Assembly: GCF_024198175.1 (NCBI RefSeq)
Contig: NZ_JAJVKV010000022.1
Span: forward strand, 1-64,000
Length of the DNA stretch: 64,000 bases
Source: Pyxidicoccus xibeiensis
GTDB taxonomy: Bacteria; Myxococcota; Myxococcia; Myxococcales; Myxococcaceae
Direction of reading: 5' to 3'
The translations under genes were made by a program, and so were the position numbers. Positions 16,892 to 26,015 of the stretch are shown here, piece after piece. Under the pieces are notes generated by a model. That model worked only from the letters and a program-made list of their open reading frames with translations. It made no database searches and was not told the DNA's origin. The number at the start of each line of letters is the position of its first letter. Within the stretch, counting starts at the first letter, position 1.

Positions 16892-16920
16892 AAGGTGCAA
16901 GCCTGTGCACGGAAAGTCAA
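16892..16920 (-). promoter_or_regulatory. Possible promoter of the ThrRS leader
   Basis: On the minus strand TTGACT (16915-16920) is followed after 17 bases by CACCTT (16892-16897). The -35 is good and the -10 poor. If used, transcription would begin at or within a few bases of the GTG at 16884, making the leader peptide almost leaderless. Confidence 0.35.
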
Positions 16921-17059
16921 GTCGACCTTCCGGGCAGGGTTGCTTCCATGTGCACGGAGAAGGCGGGGCGCGGCGGCTGTCAGGTCCGCCGTGCCTGTGA
17001 CGTCGCGCGGGCACTTCGCGACGGCTCCCGGAGTTGACGCGCTCGCGCGCGCCGGCTCC

Positions 17060-17461
17060 TCAGTAATAGAGCCACTTGCCCTCCGTACCCGAGCCTCCCG
17101 TGGGGGAGCAGACGAGGATGTCGGTGCGGTTCCGTCTGCAGCAGGACTGCGTCGCACCCAGGTTGAGGCAGGTACGGTTCTCGAGGCTGCTGCACAGCGG
17201 AAGACCGCTGCACGAGGTGGTCGAGGGACAGGCGGTGAAGGCGCCGTCGCACGTCACGCCCTGGTAGTCAGTCGAGGAGCAGGTGGCGCCCGTGCAGGAC
17301 ACCGACTGTCCTCCAGCACAGGCCGCCGTACAGGTCCCGAACTGGGAGACCGTCGCGGGCTCCCCCGCTTCGGAAACCGGCTCGGCGCTGAGGGGTTCAC
17401 CCCCGCATCCAAAGAGGGAGAGACCGACGAACGCCGCCATCACGACGAGAGAGCGCTTCAT
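17060..17461 (-). CDS. Cys-rich lipoprotein
   Basis: A 133-residue precursor: MKRSLVVMAAFVGLSLFGC carries lipobox SLFGC followed by GGEP. The mature part has many Cys in regular spacing (GTCTAACAGG, VSCTGATCSSTDYQG, VTCDGAFTACPSTTSC, PLCSSLENRTC, SCCRRNR, LVCSP) and ends KWLYY. The pattern suggests a small disulfide-knotted surface domain; the repeated C-x(3-6)-C spacing may reflect internal duplication. No enzyme motif. It lies upstream of the ThrRS leader on the same strand, about 175 bases away, but is probably a separate unit. Confidence 0.8.
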   Translation of the reverse strand: MKRSLVVMAAFVGLSLFGCGGEPLSAEPVSEAGEPATVSQFGTCTAACAGGQSVSCTGATCSSTDYQGVTCDGAFTACPSTTSCSGLPLCSSLENRTCLNLGATQSCCRRNRTDILVCSPTGGSGTEGKWLYY

Positions 17462-17545
17462 GGGACACCTCGGACAAGGGAGTGAGACTGCTCAATGTAC
17501 CCCAGTCTCTCCCGTCTCTCCGAGCTGTCCCCGTGCGGTCTGCCC

Positions 17546-19411
17546 TCACGCCAGCAGCGACACCAGGCCAATCATCCCGGCGATGAGGAAGAAGAGGGAC
17601 TCACCGGCGATGAGGCCGCCGCCAACGAGAGACATGCTGCTCATGTCCTCGGGCAGGGCCTCACCCTCACCCGGACTGCCCGCGCTGTGCGACTTCTGGC
17701 CGCGCTGCGCCGCCGTGTTGAACAGCGACGCCACCACGCCGCCCGCGCCGAACCACAGCGCCACCGGGAAGGCCACGAAGCCGCCGAAGGACGAGGCGTA
17801 GGGGCTGGCCAGCACCAGCGAGTCCATCGCCCAGCCCACCGCGAAACCCGTGCGCGAGCTCTTCACGTAGTTCTGGTAGCCCTCGTTCGCCTTCACCACC
17901 TTGCGCAGCGCCTGGATGACGAAGCCGACGGCCAGGCCGATGAGCAGCAGCTTCACCGTGGAGTCCGACAGCGAGCCCAGCCCGCGGATGGCGCCCACCA
18001 GCTTGAACGTCATGGCGGAGCCCCACTGGCCCACCTCGGCCTTGGGGTTGTCGAGCTGGTTGATGGTCAGCGCCGGGTACGCGGCCATGAAGACGCGCGC
18101 GAGCCCCACGCACAGCAGCGCGCCCATGACGACGCCCAGCACCTGGTAGCGGAACTGGATGACGCGGTTGGTCCCCAGCCGCCAGCCGGTGGAGCGGTCC
18201 TGCTGCATGTCACAGCCCACCGACGTGGAGATGAGCAGGATGGTGGCCGCCATCAGCCCCACCAGCGGGTTGGTCAGCCCCATCAGCGACATCAACATCA
18301 CCGAGATGACGAACGCGCTGGAGATGGGGTTCTGGTCGGTGATTCCGTAGGAGATGCCGTTGATGAGCACGAACAGCAGCGCCAGCGCGAGGCCGAACAC
18401 GAGCCAGCCCAGCGGCTGACCCAGCACCAGCGTCCCCACCAGCACCGTCGCCGCGCCCCACACCACCACCCAGGCTACCAGCCGGGTCATGTTGACCTTC
18501 TTCCAGGCCTCCTCCTCGGCGCCGGCCTGCACCGTGGACCGCGCGCTGATGCGCTTCGCGGCCTGCACTGCCAGCAGCGAGAGGTCCACCGCCGCCGCGC
18601 CGCAAATCATCGCCAGACCCAGCAGGAAGCCAATCTTGCGGAACGGGTCGTTGGGCCCCATCCAGCCAATCTCACGCAAGTACGGCGTCAGCGCCGCGCC
18701 GAAGACGGCCATCACCACCGCGGGCACGGTGATGCGGCTGCCCACAATCATGCCCGCGCCCAGCGTGGCGGCGCTGGTGCCGAGCTGCGCCACCCACTGC
18801 ACCTTCTCCGTCGTCCAGGCCACCACCGCGCCCAGCAGCGTGCCGCCGCCGAGCTTGGAGATGGAGACCTTGAGGAGGCGCTTGTCCGTGAGGGCGCGCA
18901 GGATGTTGGCGACCGCCAGGCCCGACGGGTAGTCCAGCTGCAGCTTGTCCACCAGCAGGGGCGTGTAGAGCATGCCCACGCCCACCGCGAACATGCCCAC
19001 GCAGCCCACGAAGAGCATCAGGTGCCACGCGGGCGGCATCTCCATGCCCAGCCACACCATGGCCTGGATGAGCACGGACATGGCGCACAGCGACGCCACC
19101 GAGGCCGCCATCGTCTGCATGTAGTTGGCGCCGTGCTTGCCCTCCGCCCCGTAGCCGTAGGTGACGGCGCTGCCGAGGATGCCCGCCAGCACCTGCCCAC
19201 CCACGAAGAAGCCGACGCTGAAGTTCATGTACGAAGCGGAGATGCCGCCCAGCGGGCCGAGGACGAAGAGCGCCACCGCGCTCAGCAGCAGGTGGTACTT
19301 CCACGTTCCCACCGGAGGCAGCCAGCCGAAGCGCGGCTGGACGAGCTCGGAGGCGGAAGCCCCCGGAGTGGGCGTGGGGGACGGGGGCAGGGAAGGGGCG
19401 GGGTGTGCCAT
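17546..19411 (-). CDS. OPT family oligopeptide/siderophore transporter
   Basis: A 621-residue inner-membrane protein with about 14-16 hydrophobic segments. It shows OPT features: GISASYMNFSVGFFVGGQVLAG near the start (quoted as YMNFSVGFFVGGQ), DYPSGLAVANILRALTDK, a long loop with MTRLVAWVVVWG, and YASSFGGFVAFPVALWFGAGG near the end. Bacterial OPT proteins take up oligopeptides or metal chelates by proton symport; the substrate cannot be read from sequence. The ATG at 19411 is preferred; a start 15 codons upstream is possible. A Ser/Thr/Pro-rich N-terminal tail of about 25 residues is cytoplasmic. Confidence 0.85.
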   Translation of the reverse strand: MAHPAPSLPPSPTPTPGASASELVQPRFGWLPPVGTWKYHLLLSAVALFVLGPLGGISASYMNFSVGFFVGGQVLAGILGSAVTYGYGAEGKHGANYMQTMAASVASLCAMSVLIQAMVWLGMEMPPAWHLMLFVGCVGMFAVGVGMLYTPLLVDKLQLDYPSGLAVANILRALTDKRLLKVSISKLGGGTLLGAVVAWTTEKVQWVAQLGTSAATLGAGMIVGSRITVPAVVMAVFGAALTPYLREIGWMGPNDPFRKIGFLLGLAMICGAAAVDLSLLAVQAAKRISARSTVQAGAEEEAWKKVNMTRLVAWVVVWGAATVLVGTLVLGQPLGWLVFGLALALLFVLINGISYGITDQNPISSAFVISVMLMSLMGLTNPLVGLMAATILLISTSVGCDMQQDRSTGWRLGTNRVIQFRYQVLGVVMGALLCVGLARVFMAAYPALTINQLDNPKAEVGQWGSAMTFKLVGAIRGLGSLSDSTVKLLLIGLAVGFVIQALRKVVKANEGYQNYVKSSRTGFAVGWAMDSLVLASPYASSFGGFVAFPVALWFGAGGVVASLFNTAAQRGQKSHSAGSPGEGEALPEDMSSMSLVGGGLIAGESLFFLIAGMIGLVSLLA

Positions 19412-19544
19412 GCGCGCCGAAGGGTACCGGCCTTCCCCCTGGCTGTCACAACCCACGCCGTCGGGTAGGGCCCGGGAAGCGCCCGCGCGATTCTTCCGTC
19501 TGCCTGCCCCCTGTCACGCGGCGCGGCATTAACATCCGCCGCCC

Positions 19545-21083
19545 ATGCGACTCACCCTGCACCGCGGCGTCAGCCTGGCCGTGCTCGCCTCGGCCCGGAC
19601 CGAAGCCGACCACCACGAGGACCTGGGCTGCAGCATCCAGGGCCCCACCGCGCGCCCCGTGCGCCGCGCCCACCTGCCCCTCAAGCGGCACATCGCCTCG
19701 CTGGGCCGCGAGGGCACGCTGCGCGAGGCGGACGCCCTGGTGCGCTGGCTGGAGGAGACGCCTCGCTACGCCGCGCTGTGCGAGGACGGCCGGCGCCGGC
19801 TCGGCCGGCGGGTGCTGCGCCGTGACGTGCTCTTCCCCGACGCCACGCGCCACCGCCCGCGCGTGCTGCACCTGCGCCAGGAGGAGCTGGGCCTGGACGT
19901 GCCCGTGCGCGCGTCCGAGTGGCCGGCGGTGGCGGACCTCTTCGCCACGCTCGCCCGGGGCGCCACCCGCTCGGAGCTGCGCGCGCTGTCCGCCGGGCCC
20001 GTGGTGGCGGGGCTGCTGGCGGACCTGGGGCAGGCGGGCTGGCTCGTGCGGCATGACGGGCCGGTGGAGGTGCCCTCGCCGGGGGCGCTCTTCGTGGGCC
20101 ACAACACCGTGCTGGTGGCAGGGCGCGAGGCGCGCGTCCTGGTGGACCCGTACTTCCGGCCGGCGGGCGTGGCGGACGCTCCGGTCTACCAGCCCATGCA
20201 GCCTCGCGACGTGGGACGGGTGGACGCGGTGGTGATTACCCACTCGCACGGGGACCACTTCCACCTGGGCTCGCTGCTGCCGCTGCCGCGCGACACGCGC
20301 ATCTTCGTGCCGGCGGTGGCGCGTGAGAGCCTGTTCTCCACCGACTGCGCGCTGCGGCTTTCGCAGCTCGGCTTCACGCGCGTGGAGCCGCTGCGCTGGG
20401 GCGAGTCCCGGCAGGTGGGCGACGTCACCGTGCGCGCGCTGCCCTTCCATGGCGAGCAGCCCACCGACGAGAAGGGCCCGTACCCGGACCTCTTCAACGA
20501 GGGCAACGCGTGGCTGGTGCGCGCGCCGGGGTTCTCCTCGGCCTTCTTCGCGGACTCGGGGCATGACGTGCGCGGGGACATGGACGCGGTGTGCCGGCGG
20601 GCGCTGCGGGAGGAGGGCCCGGTGGACGTGCTCTTCTGCGGCGTGCGCGGCTTCCGGCTGGCGCCCATCTTCTTCGGCTTCACCACGCTCGACGCCTTCC
20701 TCGTCAACGTGCCGCGCGCCGCGCTGACGAAGCCGCAGCAGCTCATGGCCGGGCCGGAGGAGGCGCTGCGCTACGGCGAGCTGCTGGGCGCGCGCTACGT
20801 GGTGCCGTGCGCGGATGGCGGGGCGCCCTGGTACTGGCGCGAGGGCATGGGGCCCCGGTACGCCGGCTACCCGGGCCAGCCCGTCAGCGGCGCGAGCCAG
20901 CTGGACGAGAACCCCGACGCGGACCCGTACCCGGAGCGGCTGGCCGAGGTGCGGAAGGACGTGGGGCACGGGCCCCAGGCGCTGCTGCTGCGGCCCGGTG
21001 AGGCCCTGCGGTGGCTGGGACGGAAGAAGCCGGAGGTGGTGCGCTCCCCCGGCTTCGTGTGGCCGTTCGGCTCGGTGGGCTGA
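19545..21083 (+). CDS. Metallo-beta-lactamase fold protein with N-terminal extension
   Basis: A 512-residue cytoplasmic protein. About 180 N-terminal residues of unknown, helical character precede an MBL domain. That domain has FVGHNTVLV and VLVDPYFRP, the metal motif THSHGDHFH (HxHxDH), a second His in LPFHGEQ and the Asp in FFADSGHD. The layout resembles the UlaG/NAPE-PLD branch of MBL hydrolases rather than lactamases. Residues RGFRLAPIFFGFTTLDAFL and a C-terminal part rich in Asp/Pro follow. The reaction is unknown. Its neighbours are unrelated. Confidence 0.75.
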   Translation: MRLTLHRGVSLAVLASARTEADHHEDLGCSIQGPTARPVRRAHLPLKRHIASLGREGTLREADALVRWLEETPRYAALCEDGRRRLGRRVLRRDVLFPDATRHRPRVLHLRQEELGLDVPVRASEWPAVADLFATLARGATRSELRALSAGPVVAGLLADLGQAGWLVRHDGPVEVPSPGALFVGHNTVLVAGREARVLVDPYFRPAGVADAPVYQPMQPRDVGRVDAVVITHSHGDHFHLGSLLPLPRDTRIFVPAVARESLFSTDCALRLSQLGFTRVEPLRWGESRQVGDVTVRALPFHGEQPTDEKGPYPDLFNEGNAWLVRAPGFSSAFFADSGHDVRGDMDAVCRRALREEGPVDVLFCGVRGFRLAPIFFGFTTLDAFLVNVPRAALTKPQQLMAGPEEALRYGELLGARYVVPCADGGAPWYWREGMGPRYAGYPGQPVSGASQLDENPDADPYPERLAEVRKDVGHGPQALLLRPGEALRWLGRKKPEVVRSPGFVWPFGSVG

Positions 21084-21101
21084 TGAGGCCCGGAGCGCGG
21101 C

Positions 21102-22112
21102 TCACGCCTTCTCGAGCAGGCGGGCCCGGCCGCGCAGCAGCTGCGCGGTGTAGAGGACGGCGAGGAAGATGAGGCACAGCGTGCCCAGCACCAGGTAGCG
21201 GCGGATGAGGTCCCGCTCGTCCCAGCCGTAGCGGTCCACCAGCGTGCTCGCGTCGCTCAGCCCCACGCCCTCGTTCTGGCCGAAGGGGATGTCCGCCATG
21301 TCCCGCTTCGCCTTCCACCACGTGTTGAAGCCGTCCATGAAGCTCATGGCGCCGATGACGACGAAGCCCCAGCGCAGGCCGTGCTCGTGCATGTAGCTGC
21401 CCGGGCGCGAATAGAAGGTCGTCATCAGCCCGGTGCCCAGCACCATCATCCCCGCGTCGCCGCCGAAGGAGATGAGCATCTGCCCCGTGCGATGGGACAG
21501 GAGCAGGGTCCCGATGAGCTGGAGGAACAGCAGCCCTCCGCCCGCTGCCACCCACCCCAGGCGCTTGCGCTTCCACCCCTGCCACGCCAGCGCGCCCAGC
21601 CCCGCGGCCGCCAGCGCGGCGAGCCCGTACGAGCGCTCGAAGACCAGCGTCTTCCACAGCGTGGGGACCGCGCTGAAACCACAGAACCACGCGGTGAGGG
21701 CATGGCCCAGCTCGTGGAGCGGCATGGTGAACAGCCGCACCACGAACCCGAAGGCGCTCGACACGCTCAGGTAGGCCACCAGCAGCGACGCGGGCAGCAC
21801 CCACGTGCGCAGCTTCAGCTCGAAGAGCGCCTCCTCGGCGTCTCCATTCACGTCCGGCGTCCGCTCGGGCAGCACGTCCGAGCGCAGCTCCGGCGGAGGC
21901 GCCAGCCACGCGGGGTCGATGAGGGGCTGCGTCTCCGGCTCCACGACCGCCGCCTCGGCCGGTGCCGGTGCCGGTGCCAGTGCCTGCATCGCCTGCCGGG
22001 CGGCCCGGGCCTCTGCCTTGGCGTAGATGATGCCGCACCGGGGGCACTCCGGAGCCGGGGCGCGCGGGGCATGACAGCGGAGACAGGTGGGGGCGGCGGG
22101 GGAGGAGTCCAC
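21102..22112 (-). CDS. M50-like membrane metalloprotease with zinc ribbon
   Basis: A 336-residue protein with a GTG start. Residues 10-27 form a zinc ribbon (CLRCHAP...CPRCGIIYAKAE), followed by a Pro/Ala linker. The membrane part begins near residue 105 and includes MPLHELGHALTAWFCG, a HExGH-type metal site in a membrane helix as in site-2 proteases. Several more hydrophobic segments follow. A later acidic metal ligand of the NPxG type is not evident; GDAGMM or FMDGFN are weak candidates. It may cleave membrane proteins or be an inactive relative. Confidence 0.7.
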   Translation of the reverse strand: MDSSPAAPTCLRCHAPRAPAPECPRCGIIYAKAEARAARQAMQALAPAPAPAEAAVVEPETQPLIDPAWLAPPPELRSDVLPERTPDVNGDAEEALFELKLRTWVLPASLLVAYLSVSSAFGFVVRLFTMPLHELGHALTAWFCGFSAVPTLWKTLVFERSYGLAALAAAGLGALAWQGWKRKRLGWVAAGGGLLFLQLIGTLLLSHRTGQMLISFGGDAGMMVLGTGLMTTFYSRPGSYMHEHGLRWGFVVIGAMSFMDGFNTWWKAKRDMADIPFGQNEGVGLSDASTLVDRYGWDERDLIRRYLVLGTLCLIFLAVLYTAQLLRGRARLLEKA

Positions 22113-22174
22113 GGTGCCCGCAGCCTACCGGCCCGTGTCCACTGGAGGGAATCCGGGGCTGCCGCCACCCGCCG

Positions 22175-23035
22175 ATGCTTGACGACTGGACGCCACTCGC
22201 CGATGAGCACCCGGCCATGTCGTCGCTGGACACGAAGACGCGGGGGCGGACCTCGCGCGGCCGGCTGCGCGCACTCGACGCGTACCTGTGCCACCGCGAG
22301 CGCGAGCTGCTCACCCGCCAGGACGGCCCGTGGGCCCGCGCCGCCTTCGTCGACGTGGGCTTCGGCGAGCACCCCTGGACGACGCTGGAGAGCGCCGAGG
22401 CCTTCCGGGCCCTCCACCCGGGCCTCCCCGTCATCGGCGTGGAGCTGGACGCCGAGCGCGCCCGCGCCGCCGGGGCCCATGCCGATGCCCACACGCACTT
22501 CCGCCAGGGCGGCTTCGAGCTGCCGCTGGGGGCGGACGAACCCGCACGCGTGGTGCGCGCCATGAACCTGCTGCGCCAGGGCCCGCCCGAGCGCGTGCCC
22601 GAGGTCCACCAGACGCTGGCCCGCTACCTGCTGCCGGGCGGCCTGCTGGTGGAGGGCAGCGCGGACCCGACGGGTTCCGTCCTCACCGCGCACCTGCTGC
22701 GTCGGGGGCCCGGGCCGGTGGACGCGCCACCCGTGCGCGAGGCGCTGCTCTTCCACACCGACTTCACCCAGGGCTTCGCGCCGCTGCTCTTCCGCGACTG
22801 GCTGCCCCGGGATTTGCGCCGCCGCGTCCGCCCCGGAGAGCCCATCCAGGCCTTCTTCTCCGAGTGGGTCGAGGCCTGGCGGGAGGCCCGCGCCAGGGGC
22901 CATGACGCACCGCCCGACGCCTTCCGCGAGGCCGCTCTGCGCCTGGCGACCCGGACGGAGGGCCTCGAGGACGACCCCTGGCTCTGGGACCAGGGCTTCC
23001 TCCTGTGGCGTCCCCCGGGGGGCGTCAGCGTCTGA
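22175..23035 (+). CDS. Putative class I methyltransferase-like protein
   Basis: A 286-residue soluble protein. AAFVDVGFGEHPWTTLESAEAF resembles a SAM-binding motif I (D-G-G) with a following acidic loop (quoted as FVDVGFGEHPWTT), and VIGVELDAERARAA fits motif II with an acidic ribose ligand. RVVRAMNLLRQ and ARYLLPGGLLVEGS fit motifs IV-V of class I methyltransferases. The C-terminal half is unusual. No substrate can be inferred. The start may be the ATG at 22217 instead; neither has a convincing ribosome binding site. Confidence 0.6.
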   Translation: MLDDWTPLADEHPAMSSLDTKTRGRTSRGRLRALDAYLCHRERELLTRQDGPWARAAFVDVGFGEHPWTTLESAEAFRALHPGLPVIGVELDAERARAAGAHADAHTHFRQGGFELPLGADEPARVVRAMNLLRQGPPERVPEVHQTLARYLLPGGLLVEGSADPTGSVLTAHLLRRGPGPVDAPPVREALLFHTDFTQGFAPLLFRDWLPRDLRRRVRPGEPIQAFFSEWVEAWREARARGHDAPPDAFREAALRLATRTEGLEDDPWLWDQGFLLWRPPGGVSV

Positions 23036-23221
23036 GAAGGGGTGGCCCGGTACACCTGACAGGCAGGCGGGCGGTGGGTGTGCCGCGCTCCCGTGCTTCC
23101 CACGCTCCGAGAAGTCGAGGTGAAGACGGGAGGCGAAAAGTGGGGGGCGGGCGGCTATCCTGCGCCGCATTCATCCGACGGCGTCGCGGACGCCCACGCA
23201 GCAGAGGAGGAAGAGGAAGCC

Positions 23222-24520
23222 ATGGTGGAGCAGGCACCCCGGGCGCGCGTGGAGGGTCGGCCGTCCGTGCTGCTCTTCTCGGCGGGCTTCTACGGCACGC
23301 TCGCGGCCGCGCGCTGCTTCGGGCGCAACGGCATCGACGTCACGGTGGCGGACCCCACCCGCATCGGCCCCGCGAGCTGGTCCCGCTTCGTGGGCCGCCG
23401 CGTCCAGTGTCCACCCGAGTCCCGGGCCGAGGAGTTCGTCGAGTGGCTGCTCGACTTCGGCCGGCGCGAGCCGATGCAGCACGTGCTCTACCCGACGAGC
23501 GACGAGCTGGCGTGGCTCGTCTCCGTCCACCGCGACGCGCTGGCGGAGTCCTTCCACCTCTATGACCCGGGGGTGGACGCCGTCTACGGGCTGCTCAACA
23601 AGCGCAAGCTCTTCGAGGTGGGCCAGGAGGTGGGGCTGCGGCTGCCGCGCACCTGGTTCCCCGAGTCCGAGGCGGACCTGGACCGGGTGTCGCGCGAGGC
23701 GCGCTTCCCCGTCCTCATCAAGCCCACCACGCAGATTCTCTACTCCACCCACCGCAAGGGCCACCCGGTGGCCGAGCCGTCCCAGCTGGCCGAGGAGTAC
23801 CGCGCCTTCTCGCGCGACGGCTACGCGAGCATGCTGGTGCGCTTCGACCCGGCGGTGACGCGCCCCATGGTGCAGGAGTTCCACCCGGAGGCGGCCCAGG
23901 GCATCTACAGCCTGTCCGGCTTCGTGGACGAGACGGGCGAGCTGTTCGAGGTGCGCGGCGCCATGAAGGTGCTGCAGCGCCCCAGGCGCCTGGGCGTGGG
24001 CGTGTGCTTCGAGTCCGCCCCCGTGCGTGACGATTTGGCCCAGGGCCTGCGGCGGCTGTGCCAGCGGCTGGGCTACCACGGCGTCTTCGAGGTGGAGTTC
24101 ATCCAGACGAAGGACGACTTCCTCCTCATCGACTTCAACCCCCGCTACTACGGGCAGATGGGCTTCGACATCGCCCGGGGCCTGCCCCTGCCGCTGCTGG
24201 CGTACCACGCGGCGCTGGGAGACAGGGACGCGCTCTTGCGCGAGGTGAAGGCGGCGCGTGAGTGGCAGGGCCGCGGCGAGGTGTTCTGCAACCGCATCGC
24301 CCTGGAGATGCTGCTCAACCTCCAGCGGCTGTCGGGCGCGCTCCCGGTGGACGAGGCGCGCCAGTGGCGGCGCTGGCTGGAGTCGCACCGGCAAAGCTCG
24401 GTGGACCCGCTCATCGACTCGGATGACCTGGTGCCCACCGCCGTGGAGCTGGCGCAGATTCTCTACTTCTCCGCCCGCCACCCGCGCGCCTTCGTGCGCT
24501 CCATGGTGCTCAACCGCTGA
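23222..24520 (+). CDS. ATP-grasp carboxylate-amine ligase-like protein
   Basis: A 432-residue cytoplasmic protein. An N-terminal Rossmann-like pre-ATP-grasp domain (SVLLFSAGFYGTLAAARCFG) is followed by the ATP-grasp fold: LLNKRKLFEVGQEVGLRLPRT, PVLIKPTTQ (phosphate loop Lys), and FLLIDFNPRYYGQMGFD with the Mg-binding Asp and Asn. Such enzymes join a carboxylate to an amine using ATP. The substrate is unknown; the pattern is closer to amino-acid ligases than to biotin carboxylases. The start at 23222 follows GAGGAGGAAGAGG. It converges with a PLP decarboxylase and a glycosyltransferase, hinting at a shared amino-sugar or conjugate pathway. Confidence 0.75.
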   Translation: MVEQAPRARVEGRPSVLLFSAGFYGTLAAARCFGRNGIDVTVADPTRIGPASWSRFVGRRVQCPPESRAEEFVEWLLDFGRREPMQHVLYPTSDELAWLVSVHRDALAESFHLYDPGVDAVYGLLNKRKLFEVGQEVGLRLPRTWFPESEADLDRVSREARFPVLIKPTTQILYSTHRKGHPVAEPSQLAEEYRAFSRDGYASMLVRFDPAVTRPMVQEFHPEAAQGIYSLSGFVDETGELFEVRGAMKVLQRPRRLGVGVCFESAPVRDDLAQGLRRLCQRLGYHGVFEVEFIQTKDDFLLIDFNPRYYGQMGFDIARGLPLPLLAYHAALGDRDALLREVKAAREWQGRGEVFCNRIALEMLLNLQRLSGALPVDEARQWRRWLESHRQSSVDPLIDSDDLVPTAVELAQILYFSARHPRAFVRSMVLNR

Positions 24521-24546
24521 GGGCCGCGGCCGGGCGGCCCGGGCTT

Positions 24547-24572
24547 CCCGAGGCCGCTCAGGCGGCCTCGGG
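24547..24572. terminator. Bidirectional terminator overlapping a stop codon
   Basis: CCCGAGGCCGC (24547-24557) and GCGGCCTCGGG (24562-24572) are perfect 11-base arms around a TCAG loop. The stop codon of the minus-strand decarboxylase (24558-24560) sits in the loop. It separates two convergent genes. Confidence 0.7.
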
Positions 24573-26015
24573 CTTCGGATTCGCCGCACCGCCCGCCGTC
24601 GGCGCGTCGAACGTCACCAGGTCGTCGAACGTCTCCGCGCGGCGCAGCAGCTGCTCCTTCCCGCCGTCCAGCGCGATGATGGCCGGCTGCGGATAGGAGA
24701 AGGACGTGGCGAAGGGCACGAAGTACGCGCCCGCGTCCATGATGGCCAGCGTGTCGCCGACGGCGAGGTCCGGCAGCCGCTTCGCGTTGTAGAGCGTGTC
24801 GCCCGGCGTGCAGATGGGGCCCACCACCGTGTACACGCGCGAGGCCGGCGCGTCCGGCCGGTCCACGTGGAAGAGCTGGTGGTACTCGTTGCGCACGCAC
24901 TCGGCATGGTTGATGCCGGCGTCCAGCACCGCCCACGTCCTGTCTTCCCCCGCCTTGAGCGCGTGCACGCGGCCCAGCAAGAGCTGCGTGTCGCCCGTCA
25001 TGGCGCGGCCCGGCTCCAGGAAGATGCGCGGGCGCTGGCGGCCCCGGCGCGCGTAGTGCGACTCCACCATCTCCACCGCGAGCGCCACGTAGCGCTCAAT
25101 GGACAGCGAGGCCGCCGGGTCCGGCGCCGGCACGTCCCGGAAGAAGGTGAGGTTGAGCCGCCAGTCACGCTCGGCGATGTGCTCCACCGTCGGCGTGCAC
25201 AGGCTGCCGCCCAGGTCGAGGACCTCCAAATCCAGCCCCAGCTCCTGGTGCAGCGTGTCCGTGAAGGCGAGCACCGACTCCACGAAGCCGGTGAAGTCTC
25301 CCTCGGTGCGGATGGTTTCACCGCGGTGCGCGTGCAGGCCCACCACGTCCAGGTGCTTGGACGCGCGCGCCTGCTGGTAGGCCCGCAGGGCCGCGCCCCC
25401 GGCGATGGGGGTGCCGAACTGCGCCGTCCAGCCGCTGTTCGCCGTCACCCGCACGGCCACGCGCGGGCGGCGGTCCAGCTCCGCGGCCAGGCGCGCGAAG
25501 ACGGCCAGCTCCTCCGCGTGGTTGGCGGCCAGCAGCTGGATTCCGCGGGAGATGGACTCGCGCACGGAGGCTTCCGACTTCACCGGGCCGTTGTAGACGA
25601 TGCGCTCGGGGGCCACGCCCAGCTTCAGCGCCAGCCACAGCTCATAGGCGGAGATGACCTCCGCGCCCACGCCCAGGCCGTGCAGGAAGGACAGCACGCC
25701 GGGCACCGGGTTCGTCTTGTACGAGTAGTACACCTCGCAGCCGCCCGTCCGGCCCGGCGGCACCGCGAGGAAGGCCTCCGCGTTGCGGCGCAGCGCCGCC
25801 AGGTGCACCACGTGCAGTGGCGAGCCCCACCGCGCCACCAGCTCCTTGAGGGGCACGCCCTCCAGGCACAGGCCCTGGCCGGGCTTCTCCTCCAGCCTCC
25901 AGTGCGACGCGGGCACGGAGGTGCGGGCGGGCGCCATGGCCTTCTGGAGCACCGGGCGCAGCGTCTCCTTCACCTGCCGCTTGGCGGTGCCGACGAGGCG
26001 GCTCTTGAGGCTCAC
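24558..26015 (-). CDS. Fold-III PLP decarboxylase (LysA/ornithine decarboxylase family)
   Basis: A 485-residue enzyme. The PLP Lys is in VYYSYKTNPVPG, the phosphate-binding Gly-rich loop in LDLGGSLCTPT and EPGRAMTGDTQ, and the other-subunit Cys and Asp in VGPICTPGDTLY, as in diaminopimelate and ornithine decarboxylases. GLHAHRGETI replaces the usual HIGSQ element, so the substrate may differ from both. The GTG start at 26015 overlaps the TGA of the glycosyltransferase gene by four bases (GTGA), which implies translational coupling. The N-terminal ~45 residues are a basic extension (SLKSRLVGTAKRQVKE). Confidence 0.8.
   Translation of the reverse strand: MSLKSRLVGTAKRQVKETLRPVLQKAMAPARTSVPASHWRLEEKPGQGLCLEGVPLKELVARWGSPLHVVHLAALRRNAEAFLAVPPGRTGGCEVYYSYKTNPVPGVLSFLHGLGVGAEVISAYELWLALKLGVAPERIVYNGPVKSEASVRESISRGIQLLAANHAEELAVFARLAAELDRRPRVAVRVTANSGWTAQFGTPIAGGAALRAYQQARASKHLDVVGLHAHRGETIRTEGDFTGFVESVLAFTDTLHQELGLDLEVLDLGGSLCTPTVEHIAERDWRLNLTFFRDVPAPDPAASLSIERYVALAVEMVESHYARRGRQRPRIFLEPGRAMTGDTQLLLGRVHALKAGEDRTWAVLDAGINHAECVRNEYHQLFHVDRPDAPASRVYTVVGPICTPGDTLYNAKRLPDLAVGDTLAIMDAGAYFVPFATSFSYPQPAIIALDGGKEQLLRRAETFDDLVTFDAPTAGGAANPKPEAA

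Noticed and set aside
16691-16920. T-box riboswitch before the ThrRS gene
   Set aside because: No T-box sequence (TGGNACCGCG) or specifier stem is seen; a Thr-rich translated leader explains the region better.
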